From Oscillospiraceae bacterium (GTDB lineage: Bacteria; Bacillota; Clostridia; Oscillospirales; QAMX01): a stretch of 37,064 bases of DNA. Under the pieces are notes generated by a model. It did not search any database, was not told where the DNA came from, and saw only the letters and a program-made list of their open reading frames with translations. The DNA lies in the NCBI GenBank assembly GCA_015068345.1, contig SVKS01000009.1, forward strand, positions 1-37,064, given 5' to 3'. Every line of letters begins with the position of its first letter. Positions within the stretch are counted from its first letter, which is position 1. Made by a program: the position numbers and the translations under genes. Positions 1 to 9,272 of the stretch are shown here, one piece after another.

Positions 1-2
1 CC

Positions 3-743
3 CTCAGCCACGAATACGGTCATCATTACACCTTTTTCCACATGATCGGCGATCTTTTCGTTGGCACTCCCTACGCCCAACTCCGTTGGATGGATTCCAG
101 CCGCATCCGTACCACCGGCGTTTCCGACAAGGATTATTGGCTCAATCACCACTGGTATTATTTTGAAATTGCCGCCGAGGATTACGTTGTCCTGATGGGC
201 TCCCCCACCACCCGGCAGACCGGCAATTACTGTGACGTGCGGGATCTTCTGAATGGTTTGGAAGGAGATACCTTCCCCTATCGCAACATCGACGTACAGG
301 AAAACCTGATGCTCCCCATGGCAAGCCAGGTTCCCGGCCTTGCAGAGCTGTTTTACAGCTTTATTGACGAACCTGCCCCCTCCTTCGCCCCTAAGAAATT
401 GACCCTTTCCATTGATAAAGACACCAGTCGCTACAATCTGGTTACCGGGTCCAAAAGCTTTACCCACTATACCATTCGCTGGGACAAGGTCTACGGAGAG
501 GACGCTGTCTATACCCTGGTATGCTACGATCCGGATAACTACAAAGACTCCCTCTATCCCATTCGCACGGTCACGCAGGACGAAGAATCCGAGGGAATCA
601 TTGGTAACTATGTCCGGGTTACCGGTGATATGGTACATTATTGGTATGACGAACTGGATCAGGGAACCAAGATCTTCCAGGTTACCGTCGTCTGTCCCGA
701 CGGGAGCATGTATCTTTCCGATCCCTTAACCTACACATTTTGA
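3..743 (+). CDS. Putative zinc metallopeptidase, C-terminal part (truncated by window start), with a possible Fn3-like C-terminal domain
   Basis: The frame is open to the window edge; upstream of the track's ATG it reads LSHEYGHHYTFFHM, containing HExxH (HEYGH). Stop TGA at 741-743. Confidence 0.65.
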   Translation, partial: LSHEYGHHYTFFHMIGDLFVGTPYAQLRWMDSSRIRTTGVSDKDYWLNHHWYYFEIAAEDYVVLMGSPTTRQTGNYCDVRDLLNGLEGDTFPYRNIDVQENLMLPMASQVPGLAELFYSFIDEPAPSFAPKKLTLSIDKDTSRYNLVTGSKSFTHYTIRWDKVYGEDAVYTLVCYDPDNYKDSLYPIRTVTQDEESEGIIGNYVRVTGDMVHYWYDELDQGTKIFQVTVVCPDGSMYLSDPLTYTF

Positions 744-755
744 GGAGGAGTACCC

Positions 756-1550
756 ATGAAAAAGATTCTCATCCTTTTGCTGATCCTCCCCTTGCTCCTT
801 TGCTCCTGCGCCACCGGCGACATTTCCTGTGGTGTAGACGAGGAAAACAACGCCTTTCTTTTCCTCTCCCTCCAGGCCGATTGGTCTGGTGCCACCGATG
901 ATATGAAGGAGGAGATCCGCCGGGGTTTCATTGCCATTGCGGATCATTTTGAAAACAAGCTTGGATTCGAAGTCGAGCAATCGATTACCAAGGTGTCCGC
1001 CGATTTGAATATGCGCTTGGTACGTCCTGCCGCAACCCCCGAAGAAGCCTTTCAGGAATTGGAATCCATCCTGACCGACGAGGCACTGACCCCCTTTACC
1101 GAGGTCAAAATGCAGATGGTCCCCGGGGAACACTTCAGTGGCTACCGGGTGGATGTAACACTGGATGCTGCCGGCTTCCTTTCTGCCATGTCTCTGGATC
1201 ATTTCCCCGCCAGTCTGGCCCAATACATTACCCAATCGATTAGCGATAGCCAAGTTACCATGCAGCTGACCCTTCCTGGGGAAGAGGCGGTAGCCTCCTC
1301 CGTCACGCCCACATTGGAAAATGGCGTTGTAACGGTTTCTTCTCCCGTTTCCTTCACCGAAACCACCTCCCTTTCCCTTACTGCCACCACCAACACCTCC
1401 GGCGAAACCACCGAATCCCTGGAATCCCAAGTAAAATCCACCCAGACCCGTCTTTGGATCTTCGGAGGTCTTCTGGTGTTGTTTGTAGCAGGTCTTGTGG
1501 TCTCCATTTTCTGCATGCGGGAAAAGGATCCCGCCGACTACGACTGGTAA
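756..1550 (+). CDS. Putative lipoprotein with C-terminal transmembrane helix
   Basis: N-terminus MKKILILLLILPLLLCSC (lipobox-like); C-terminal hydrophobic segment IFGGLLVLFVAGLVVSIF; RBS aggaggag upstream. Confidence 0.7.
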   Translation: MKKILILLLILPLLLCSCATGDISCGVDEENNAFLFLSLQADWSGATDDMKEEIRRGFIAIADHFENKLGFEVEQSITKVSADLNMRLVRPAATPEEAFQELESILTDEALTPFTEVKMQMVPGEHFSGYRVDVTLDAAGFLSAMSLDHFPASLAQYITQSISDSQVTMQLTLPGEEAVASSVTPTLENGVVTVSSPVSFTETTSLSLTATTNTSGETTESLESQVKSTQTRLWIFGGLLVLFVAGLVVSIFCMREKDPADYDW

Positions 1551-1558
1551 TACAAAAA

Positions 1559-1585
1559 ACGAGCAAGCACAAAATGCTTGCTCGT
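1559..1585. terminator. Bidirectional intrinsic terminator between convergent genes
   Basis: acgagcaagca-caaaa-tgcttgctcgt hairpin with A- and T-rich flanks. Confidence 0.75.
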
Positions 1586-1598
1586 TTACTTTTTTCAT

Positions 1599-2693
1599 TC
1601 ACCGTTTTCCAAAATCAAAGGAAAGCTGGCCGCCATCGTCCCGATTTCCCATGGGAATCCCCAGGTGTTGGTAGGCCGCAGGGGTGGCACATCTGCCCCG
1701 GGGCGTACGGTTCAGGAAGCCCAACTGCATCAGATAGGGTTCGTACACATCCTCAATGGTGACGGTTTCCTCTCCAATGGTGTAGGCCAGGGTTTCCAAT
1801 CCCACCGGGCCGCCGCCGAAGCTTGTAATAATGCTCAGAAGCATACGTCGGTCGATGGAATCCAGGCCCAATTTATCAATATCCAGGGCCGCCAGGGCAA
1901 TATCGGTAATATCCCGGTCAATGACCCCATTGGCACGAACCTGGGCATAGTCCCGGACGCGTTTGAGAAGGCGGTTGGCAATACGGGGAGTACCGCGGCT
2001 GCGGCGGGCAATTTCAAAGGTGCCGCTGACCTCACCGTTTTCCGGCTCCTTCACCGGAATTCCAAGGATGCCAGCACTGCGTCGAACGATTTGCTCCAGT
2101 TCCTCATCCGAATAAAGTTCCAGCTTGAACTGCACCCCAAACCGGTCACGAAGAGGGCTGGAAAGCTGTCCCGCCCGGGTGGTAGCCCCGATGAGGGTAA
2201 ACTTCTTCAGATCAATGCGGATGGTACGGGCGGCAGGTCCCTGCCCCACGATGATATCCAGCATAAAGTCCTCCATGGCAGGGTACAAAACCTCCTCCAC
2301 GGTGCGGTTCAAGCGGTGTATTTCATCAATAAACAAAATGTCGTTTTCATTCAGATTGGTCAGGATCGCCGCCAGATCCCGGGGTTTCTCAATGGCCGGA
2401 CCGGTGGTGGTGCGGATATTGACCCCCATTTCGTTGGCAATGATCCCCGCCAGGGTGGTTTTACCCAATCCCGGAGGACCGTAAAGAAGGGTGTGATCCA
2501 GGGGTTCTCCGCGGAATTTTGCCGCATCAATAAAGACGGACAGCATATCCTTGATCTTTTCCTGACCGAAATAATCCTTCAGGCTTTGGGGACGTAATTT
2601 ATTTTCGTTATCATCCTCGGTGGCAAGCACCCGGGAGGTCATCATTCGCTCTTCTGCGGTTTCAATGGTATCGCTGTCAAATTCAATGGGCAT
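1599..2693 (-). CDS. ruvB: Holliday junction branch migration ATPase RuvB
   Basis: [22 protein letters not shown] Walker [45 protein letters not shown]. Confidence 0.98.
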   Translation of the reverse strand: MPIEFDSDTIETAEERMMTSRVLATEDDNENKLRPQSLKDYFGQEKIKDMLSVFIDAAKFRGEPLDHTLLYGPPGLGKTTLAGIIANEMGVNIRTTTGPAIEKPRDLAAILTNLNENDILFIDEIHRLNRTVEEVLYPAMEDFMLDIIVGQGPAARTIRIDLKKFTLIGATTRAGQLSSPLRDRFGVQFKLELYSDEELEQIVRRSAGILGIPVKEPENGEVSGTFEIARRSRGTPRIANRLLKRVRDYAQVRANGVIDRDITDIALAALDIDKLGLDSIDRRMLLSIITSFGGGPVGLETLAYTIGEETVTIEDVYEPYLMQLGFLNRTPRGRCATPAAYQHLGIPMGNRDDGGQLSFDFGKR

Positions 2694-2708
2694 GGACGTT
2701 CCTCCTTA

Positions 2709-3314
2709 TCAATAGGGAATCACGAGATTTTTCAGGGCAAAGCGAATAATATCCTCCACCGAGCTTCCCTCGGGGGCACCGGATACAGCCTTCATGGCTT
2801 CCGGTTTGGAATAGCCCAAAACCATCAGGGCTTCGATCGCTTCCTCCGCATTGCCGCCAACACCGCCTGCAATCTGGGGCATTGCCAGGTCACTGCCGGA
2901 AATTTCCGCGCCGCTCTTGAGCATTTTATCCTTGAGTTCCAAAACAATACGGCTCGCAAGTTTTTTACCAACACCGGGAGCGTTGGTGATAGCCTTCAAA
3001 TCTTCTCCGGCAATGGCCAGGGCCAGGGCGGAGGGAGAAAGAGTGGACAAAATGGAAAGCGCCACCTTAGCACCCACCCCGGAAATGGAAGTAATCATCT
3101 TGAAGCAGCGAAGCTCCTCCTGGGAAGCAAATCCCACCAGCTCCATACCATCCTCCCGGACGATGAGATGGGTATAAAGCTTGACCTTTTCACCGGTTTT
3201 GATGTTGCCGATGGTATACATGGAGGTGGAAACCGAAAAACCCACACCATTCACGTCCACCACCGCCAGATTTTTTTCACACAGGGCAAGCTTGCCCTCC
3301 ACGTAATAGATCAT
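2709..3314 (-). CDS. ruvA: Holliday junction DNA helicase subunit RuvA
   Basis: MIYYVEGKLA start (the track ORF is extended 28 codons too far upstream), ISGVGAKVALSILS and APGVGKKLASRIVLELKDK helix-hairpin-helix motifs. Confidence 0.97.
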   Translation of the reverse strand: MIYYVEGKLALCEKNLAVVDVNGVGFSVSTSMYTIGNIKTGEKVKLYTHLIVREDGMELVGFASQEELRCFKMITSISGVGAKVALSILSTLSPSALALAIAGEDLKAITNAPGVGKKLASRIVLELKDKMLKSGAEISGSDLAMPQIAGGVGGNAEEAIEALMVLGYSKPEAMKAVSGAPEGSSVEDIIRFALKNLVIPY

Positions 3315-3327
3315 AGGAATGACTCCT

Positions 3328-3816
3328 TCAGGATTGGTAAATTTGGGAGGCGGCCGACCGGATATGGCACACCGCCAGGGCCAGGGCGTCGGCTGCATCG
3401 TCAGGTTTTGGCGTCTTTGGCAGATTCAACTGCAGACGGGTCAATTCCATCACCTGCTTTTTTTCAGCCCGTCCGTAACCCACCACTGCAGATTTGACCT
3501 GGAGAGGGGTATACTCCACAATGGGAAGCTTCTTTTTTGCCGCCGCCAGAACGATGACACCCCGGGCCTGGCCCACGCCGATGGCAGTGGTCTGGTTGGT
3601 ATTGAAAAAAAGTTCTTCCACCGAAAGGGCATCCGGTTTGAACCTTTCGATCAATTCCAAAACTCCCTCGTGGATGTCCAGAAGCCGGTCCGGAAAGGGG
3701 GTATCCGGTTTGGTCTGGATAGCGCCCCAAGCCAGGGCTGTCATTCGGTCTCCTATGGCGTGCACCACACCAAACCCCACGGTGGCATACCCCGGGTCGA
3801 TTCCCAAAACGATCAT
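3328..3816 (-). CDS. ruvC: Crossover junction endodeoxyribonuclease RuvC
   Basis: MIVLGIDPGYATVGFGV start, SVEELFFNTNQTTAIGVGQARGV, KPDDAADALALAVCH. Confidence 0.97.
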   Translation of the reverse strand: MIVLGIDPGYATVGFGVVHAIGDRMTALAWGAIQTKPDTPFPDRLLDIHEGVLELIERFKPDALSVEELFFNTNQTTAIGVGQARGVIVLAAAKKKLPIVEYTPLQVKSAVVGYGRAEKKQVMELTRLQLNLPKTPKPDDAADALALAVCHIRSAASQIYQS

Positions 3817-3966
3817 AGATGTCCCTTCCAGCGAAAATTTGTTTGCCATTATTATACCACACCCCGAAAAAAAGGTAAAGCCTTCGGGCAAAAATTTTAC
3901 TGTTTTCATCTTGTTTGTCATGTGTTATAATGAAGAACAAGACGTAAGATCAAGGAGGGTATTTCG

Positions 3967-5778
3967 GTGAAACACTGGAATTTCTACACAGCAAAGGAAA
4001 TCAAGCCCCAGGGATGGCTTTTGCGCCAACTGCGCATTCAGGCAGAGGGACTCAGCGGCAATCTGGACAAGGTCTGGCCCGACGTGCGTGACAGTGCCTG
4101 GCTCGGTGGTGATCGGGAAGGTTGGGAACGGGTCCCCTATTGGCTGGATGGCTTCATTCCTCTGGCCTATCTGTTGGAGGATCCGGATATGATCGCCCGG
4201 GTAAGACGTTATATGGATGCCATTCTTTCCTTCCAGAAAGAAGACGGTTGGATCTGCCCCTGTTCCGAAGAAGAGAGGGCCACTTACGATACCTGGGCTA
4301 TTCAGTTGATATCGAAAGTGTTGGTGGTTTATTACGAATGTTCCGGAGATGAGCGTATTCCGGACGTTCTCCATCAGGTTCTCAAGAATTATTATGATCT
4401 CCTTGTCTCCGGCAATATCAAGCTTTTCGATTGGGGCAAATTCCGCTGGTTTGAGGGGCTCATTGCCATTCGCTTCCTTTATGAGCGCACAAAAGAGGAG
4501 TGGCTCCTTGACCTGGCTAAGCTTTTGAAGGAGCAGGGCGCTGACTACACCCAGTTCACCGACCTTTGGATCCGTCCTCTGAACCGCTGGCGCTTCGACA
4601 CCCATATCGTCAACCTGGCCATGATGCTGAAGGCCGAAGCAGTATATCAAAACCTATTCGGCGGCGAATATACCGATTATGCCGAATCGCTTCGCACGCA
4701 TCTCGACCAATACAACGGCACCCCCGTTGGTCTTTTTACCGGGGATGAATGCCTGTCGGGGCTGAGTCCCATCCAGGGCACCGAGCTTTGTGCAGTGGTG
4801 GAACAGATGTATTCCTACGAGCTCCTTTACGCCGCCACCGGGGATGCCAAATGGGCAGAGCGGTTGGAGGTTTTGGCCTTCAACGCCCTTCCTGCCACCA
4901 TCAGCGATGACATGTGGACCCACCAGTACGTCCAGCTTTCCAACCAGATTGCCTGTGAAAAGTTTCCCGGGAAATCCCTTTTCCGCACCAACGGGCCGGA
5001 TGCCCATCTCTTTGGGTTGGAGCCCAACTACGGTTGCTGTACGGCAAACTTCAACCAAGGTTGGCCCAAGTTCGCCTTGTCCACCTTCTTATGGAAGGAT
5101 AACGTCATCGAAAGCGCCATACCGGTCCCCGCCGTCCTGACCCTTCCCGGAAAGCGTATCTCCCTGGAAACCAATTACCCCTTTGAAAACAAACTGACCT
5201 ACACCCTGGAAAGCGACACCGACTTCCTCTTCCAGGTGCGAATCCCCTCCTTCGCGAAAAGCCTGGCGGTCAACGGTCACCCCCAGGAAGCCACTTTCCT
5301 GGAATTTGCCGTGAAAGCAGGCAAGGCGCAAACCATCGAAATCACCTTTGACACCGAGCCATTCCTGTCGGACCGTCCCCACGACTTGAAAAGCGTGAAA
5401 TGTGGTTCTTTGGTTTTCTCCCTGCCCATCAGCTTTGAAACCCGCATGATGGAGTACGAAACCAATGGGGTCCCCCGCAAGTTCCCCTATTGCGATTACG
5501 AGCTTCTGCCCACCTCCCCCTGGAATTACGGCTACCTTCCCGCCGAGCTGGTGGTGGAGCGCCGGATGGTAGACAACATCCCCTTCTCGGGGAAGAATCC
5601 CCCGGTGGTCATCCACACCAAGGGTCAAAAAATCAATTGGGGATTGGCGGACGGCTACGAAAATGTCTGCGCCAAAATTCCCGAAGCCCGCACCCCCATT
5701 TCTGAAGAGGTGGAAATCACCCTGTACCCTTATGGATGCAGCAAGCTCCGCATGACCGAGCTTCCCCTTTTGAAATAA
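3967..5778 (+). CDS. GH127-like (DUF1680) beta-L-arabinofuranosidase family protein
   Basis: GTG start with aaggaggg RBS; GWLLRQLRIQAEGLSGNL N-terminus, TELCAVVEQMY (E-x-C) and NYGCCTANFNQGWPKF (CC) motifs. Confidence 0.8.
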   Translation: MKHWNFYTAKEIKPQGWLLRQLRIQAEGLSGNLDKVWPDVRDSAWLGGDREGWERVPYWLDGFIPLAYLLEDPDMIARVRRYMDAILSFQKEDGWICPCSEEERATYDTWAIQLISKVLVVYYECSGDERIPDVLHQVLKNYYDLLVSGNIKLFDWGKFRWFEGLIAIRFLYERTKEEWLLDLAKLLKEQGADYTQFTDLWIRPLNRWRFDTHIVNLAMMLKAEAVYQNLFGGEYTDYAESLRTHLDQYNGTPVGLFTGDECLSGLSPIQGTELCAVVEQMYSYELLYAATGDAKWAERLEVLAFNALPATISDDMWTHQYVQLSNQIACEKFPGKSLFRTNGPDAHLFGLEPNYGCCTANFNQGWPKFALSTFLWKDNVIESAIPVPAVLTLPGKRISLETNYPFENKLTYTLESDTDFLFQVRIPSFAKSLAVNGHPQEATFLEFAVKAGKAQTIEITFDTEPFLSDRPHDLKSVKCGSLVFSLPISFETRMMEYETNGVPRKFPYCDYELLPTSPWNYGYLPAELVVERRMVDNIPFSGKNPPVVIHTKGQKINWGLADGYENVCAKIPEARTPISEEVEITLYPYGCSKLRMTELPLLK

Positions 5779-5791
5779 CTCCACACAAAAA

Positions 5792-5817
5792 AGAACGCCT
5801 GCTTTTGCAGGCGTTCT
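5792..5817. terminator. Intrinsic terminator between convergent genes
   Basis: agaacgcctgc-tttt-gcaggcgttct perfect stem. Confidence 0.75.
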
Positions 5818-5826
5818 TCGATTTTC

Positions 5827-7317
5827 TTAACTTCTTTCCCGGACCTGGTTGCATTTTACAAGGGACACGGTCACAGGGAATTCCTCTTCCAGTTCGGCCA
5901 GGCTTTCCACGTAGTCGGCAGCACGCATATACTTTTCGGTATCGTTCTGCCAGCTGTAAACGCCCTTGCCAACAAAGTAGAGAATATGTACTCCATCTTC
6001 GTCGGCCAGGATGGTGGTATCACCGGTCTTGCGGCCCGATTCATTGGCCCAGGCGGCATAAACGACATCATCCTTGGCGGAGACGTTGTTCACAGCACCT
6101 TCTACAGCAGCCAAAGCCTCGTCCTCGCCCTTTTCAGCAGCCAGAGTCTTGAACGCATCGGCGGACTTGGTGCCAGCTTCATACTCAGCCAGGATCGCTT
6201 CGGCGGCACTCATGCAAGCTTCGTCATTTTCATAGTTCACAGCATCCAAATAAACATCAATGACGTTCTTGGTCATGCTGTCATCCCGTTCGGCGGCATC
6301 CACCACGTAAACGGCGGTATAGCGGTCATCATTGAAGGTGATAACCGTTTTGTCCCCATCTTCACGGGTATCGCTGAAAAGCCAGTCGGAAAGCTTGTTA
6401 TCACTGACGAACTTATAATTCTCGTGCAGAACGGCAGCATACTTCTCTTCGGCGATTTCTGCATCGTAGTTATCAAAAATGTAGGTCTTGAGGTTGGCCA
6501 TAAATTCCTCTTCGGAATTGCAGGCAATCAGAGCCTCTGCATCGGCCTTCGCCTTGGCGCGGGCTTCCTCAATCTCCTTTTCGGTGGCGTCCTCATCCTC
6601 CACGGTTGTAGGAATTGTGGAGAAGAAGATGCAGTCGGTGTAGAGGAAGTACTGGCGGAAGTTCTGATAATAGGTATTGATTTCTTCCTCGCTGTATTCG
6701 AAGGAATTGAGCAGATCATCATTCACTTTGGTGGAGATGTAGTAAACCTCCAGGGCTCGACGGATATCGTCCTCCTGAACACCCTCACCGTAACGGGACT
6801 GGATATAATCGGCTTCGCTCATGCCGACATTCTTGGCTTCTGCATTGAGCTTATTGATTTCCCGGTCGATCTTAAGAAAATCCTTCTCTTCCAGACCCAC
6901 ACCCTCGTCATAGGCCTTTTCGGCAAAGATCAGGATGTTTTTGGCTTCCTTCACGGTCATTTCCATAAAGTAGTCGTACCAGGTCATGGTTTCGTTGAAC
7001 ATTTGCTTCTTCAGGGGCTTATCCATATCAAAACCGCGTTCTTCGTAAAGATGCGGATTGGCTCCAACCTTGTCATACATGTAATCATACATGTAGTAGG
7101 AAAGCATGGCGTTGTCGATCTGCAGATTGTCCGATTCAATCCCCGCGGTGGCACGGAGAGTCGCGCCTCCCTTTTGAACAAAGGAAATGACAACGGCGCC
7201 GATCAGAATGATGCAGACAATACCGACTATAACTCCGATGGATATTTTGGTTTTTTTGTCCATCGGTGCCTTTTTCTCTTTCTTATTTTGATTTTGAGCC
7301 TTCACGTTAGATGCCAA
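5827..7317 (-). CDS. Membrane-anchored SurA/PrsA-like extracytoplasmic protein (uncertain function)
   Basis: TTG start with gaaagga RBS; Lys-rich N-terminus plus TM helix ISIGVIVGIVCIILIGAVVISFV, then a long acidic helical domain (SEEEINTYYQNFRQYF) resembling SurA-N/foldase proteins. Confidence 0.55.
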   Translation of the reverse strand: MASNVKAQNQNKKEKKAPMDKKTKISIGVIVGIVCIILIGAVVISFVQKGGATLRATAGIESDNLQIDNAMLSYYMYDYMYDKVGANPHLYEERGFDMDKPLKKQMFNETMTWYDYFMEMTVKEAKNILIFAEKAYDEGVGLEEKDFLKIDREINKLNAEAKNVGMSEADYIQSRYGEGVQEDDIRRALEVYYISTKVNDDLLNSFEYSEEEINTYYQNFRQYFLYTDCIFFSTIPTTVEDEDATEKEIEEARAKAKADAEALIACNSEEEFMANLKTYIFDNYDAEIAEEKYAAVLHENYKFVSDNKLSDWLFSDTREDGDKTVITFNDDRYTAVYVVDAAERDDSMTKNVIDVYLDAVNYENDEACMSAAEAILAEYEAGTKSADAFKTLAAEKGEDEALAAVEGAVNNVSAKDDVVYAAWANESGRKTGDTTILADEDGVHILYFVGKGVYSWQNDTEKYMRAADYVESLAELEEEFPVTVSLVKCNQVRERS

Positions 7318-7472
7318 ATCGAATCAATCCTTTCACAAGCAAGAATACGGGGCAGGATCTCCCCATCCAACACATGCCGATTATTATATCACAAATTTAT
7401 GGACTTGTCACTATCTATTTTAAAAATTCCCGGGAACTTTTGGTTTTCCTGCCAAGAGAGTCACATTCAAAA

Positions 7473-7509
7473 GCATCCCCGTGTCCGTGTAGGTTGGACA
7501 CAGGGATGC
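7473..7509 (-). terminator. Intrinsic terminator of the 7.5-10.7 kb operon
   Basis: Minus strand gcatccctgtgtcc-aacctacac-ggacacggggatgc followed by tttt. Confidence 0.65.
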
Positions 7510-7538
7510 CTTCACGAATCCCATTTGCTTTCTGGCAA

Positions 7539-8384
7539 TCAGGCAATGATTTCCCGCAGGGAAGCCACCGCCGCATCAAAGGCCGCTCTGGCAGAGGGGT
7601 AGGCAAAGCCGCCAACAGCACTTCTCTCCCCTTCCCGTTCCAGGTCGGAAAGACCCTTAAACACGGTCAGGTGAGGTTCCAGAGTCAGTACCTTTCCCCC
7701 CTGGGCACCGTATGCTTCCAGAATGGTGGGCAGGTTCCCGATGCCCTTGCCGGCAGGGACCACCGAGCCATCGGCGAAGCAATCCTTGATGTGCATGTAT
7801 TTCACGTATTTACCCAACATTTCCCAGGCTTCCAGGGTGTCCTGGCCCGACTGAATGAAGTTAGCCGGATCAAAAATGGCACCAATGGAGGGCAAATTTT
7901 CGTAGATCACCTTGCAGCGGGTAGCAATATCACCATAAATGCCCTTTTCATTTTCGTGACAGACCAGAAGGTCCAGGCCACGGGCTTCTTCTGCAAAGTG
8001 GCTCATGCGCTCCAGAACCTCATCCCGGTAGATTTCAGGATCCTCGTCCTTGGGCATGAAGAAGGAGAAGAGACGGAACGCCTTAGCGCCAAGCACCTCT
8101 GCCAATTCCAGGGTGTGCTTATACAAATCCAGATGGGGACCGAACGGATCGGTGATGTTGATTTTCCCGATGGGAGAACCGATGGACCAAACCGAAAGGC
8201 CCTTATCTTCCAGTTGTGCCCGAATCTCCTTGGCTTCTGTCAGGGTCAGGGAGGTGACGTTGCGGCCGTCAATCCCACGGATTTCCAGCCCGGAAACGCC
8301 GTTTTCAGCCATAGCGGAAATCTGTTCGGGAATAGAAGCACCTGCTTCGTCCGCAAAAGCGGCCAGTACGAAGGGATATTTCAT
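7539..8384 (-). CDS. Sugar phosphate isomerase/epimerase (AP-endonuclease-2-like TIM barrel)
   Basis: GVSGLEIRGIDG, FRLFSFFM, GAIFDPANFIQSG, YMHIKDCFADGSVVPAGKG motifs. Confidence 0.82.
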   Translation of the reverse strand: MKYPFVLAAFADEAGASIPEQISAMAENGVSGLEIRGIDGRNVTSLTLTEAKEIRAQLEDKGLSVWSIGSPIGKINITDPFGPHLDLYKHTLELAEVLGAKAFRLFSFFMPKDEDPEIYRDEVLERMSHFAEEARGLDLLVCHENEKGIYGDIATRCKVIYENLPSIGAIFDPANFIQSGQDTLEAWEMLGKYVKYMHIKDCFADGSVVPAGKGIGNLPTILEAYGAQGGKVLTLEPHLTVFKGLSDLEREGERSAVGGFAYPSARAAFDAAVASLREIIA

Positions 8385-8387
8385 ATT

Positions 8388-9212
8388 TTACACCCCGGAG
8401 TAGGCGGAGAAACCGCCGTCGATGGGAAGGACAACACCGGTAATAAAGCCGGCGGCCTTGTCGTCCAGCAGGAAGTGGAGGGCTCCCAGCAATTCTTCGG
8501 GATCGCCGAAACGGCCCATCGGAGTAGCCCGGAGGATCTTTTCGGTACGGGCAGTGGGAGTTCCATCTTCATTAAAGAGCAGGGCACGGTTCTGATTGGT
8601 AACAAAGAAGCCGGGGGCCATGGCGTTGACACGGATGCCCTGGGGAGCAAAGTGAACAGCCAGCCATTGGGTGAAGTTGGAAACCGCCGACTTGGCAGCG
8701 CTGTAGGCAGGAATCTTGGTCAGGGGACGGAAGGCATTCATGCTGGAAACGTTCAGAATGCTGCAGCCTTCCCGACCGATCATATCCTTGGCAAAGACCT
8801 GAGTGGGAAGCAGAGTACCCATGATGTTCAGGTCGAACACAAAGTTGAAGCCAGACTTGTCCAGGTTGAAGAAGGTCTTGATATCTTCCCGGGTCTCGTC
8901 CCCTTCTTCGAAGAATTCATGGGCGGTGGTGGCACGGGGGTTGTTGCCGCCGGCACCGTTGATGAGAATCGTGCAGGCACCCATGGTTTCCAGGATATCA
9001 GCATGGATGGCTTCCAGACTTTCCTTTTCCAGAACATTGGCCTTGTAGGCCTTGGCAGTACCGCCGGCAGCGTTGATTTCGTCAGCGACGGCCTGGGCAG
9101 CTTCCAGATTCAGGTCCAGAAGAGCGACTGCACAGTCTTTTTCCGCCAGAGCTTTTGCAAAGGAAGAGCACAGAACTCCTCCCGCACCGGTAATAACTAC
9201 TACTTTCTTCAT
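8388..9212 (-). CDS. SDR oxidoreductase, UxuB-like (D-mannonate oxidoreductase type)
   Basis: VVVITGAGGVLCSSFAKALAEK, YSAAKSAVSNFTQWLAVHFA, RATPMGRFGDPEELLGALHFLLDDKAAGFITGVVLPIDGGFSAYSGV C-terminus. Confidence 0.8.
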   Translation of the reverse strand: MKKVVVITGAGGVLCSSFAKALAEKDCAVALLDLNLEAAQAVADEINAAGGTAKAYKANVLEKESLEAIHADILETMGACTILINGAGGNNPRATTAHEFFEEGDETREDIKTFFNLDKSGFNFVFDLNIMGTLLPTQVFAKDMIGREGCSILNVSSMNAFRPLTKIPAYSAAKSAVSNFTQWLAVHFAPQGIRVNAMAPGFFVTNQNRALLFNEDGTPTARTEKILRATPMGRFGDPEELLGALHFLLDDKAAGFITGVVLPIDGGFSAYSGV

Positions 9213-9272
9213 AATGGTTATTTCCTTTCCCGATATGGTTTTTATCTCATATTTTTCGACCCTTCGGATCGT

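Noticed and set aside
5986-7602. 538-aa ORF antisense to the foldase-like gene
   Set aside because: Sense strand has a clear TM-anchored protein with RBS; the antisense translation shows no recognisable domain.
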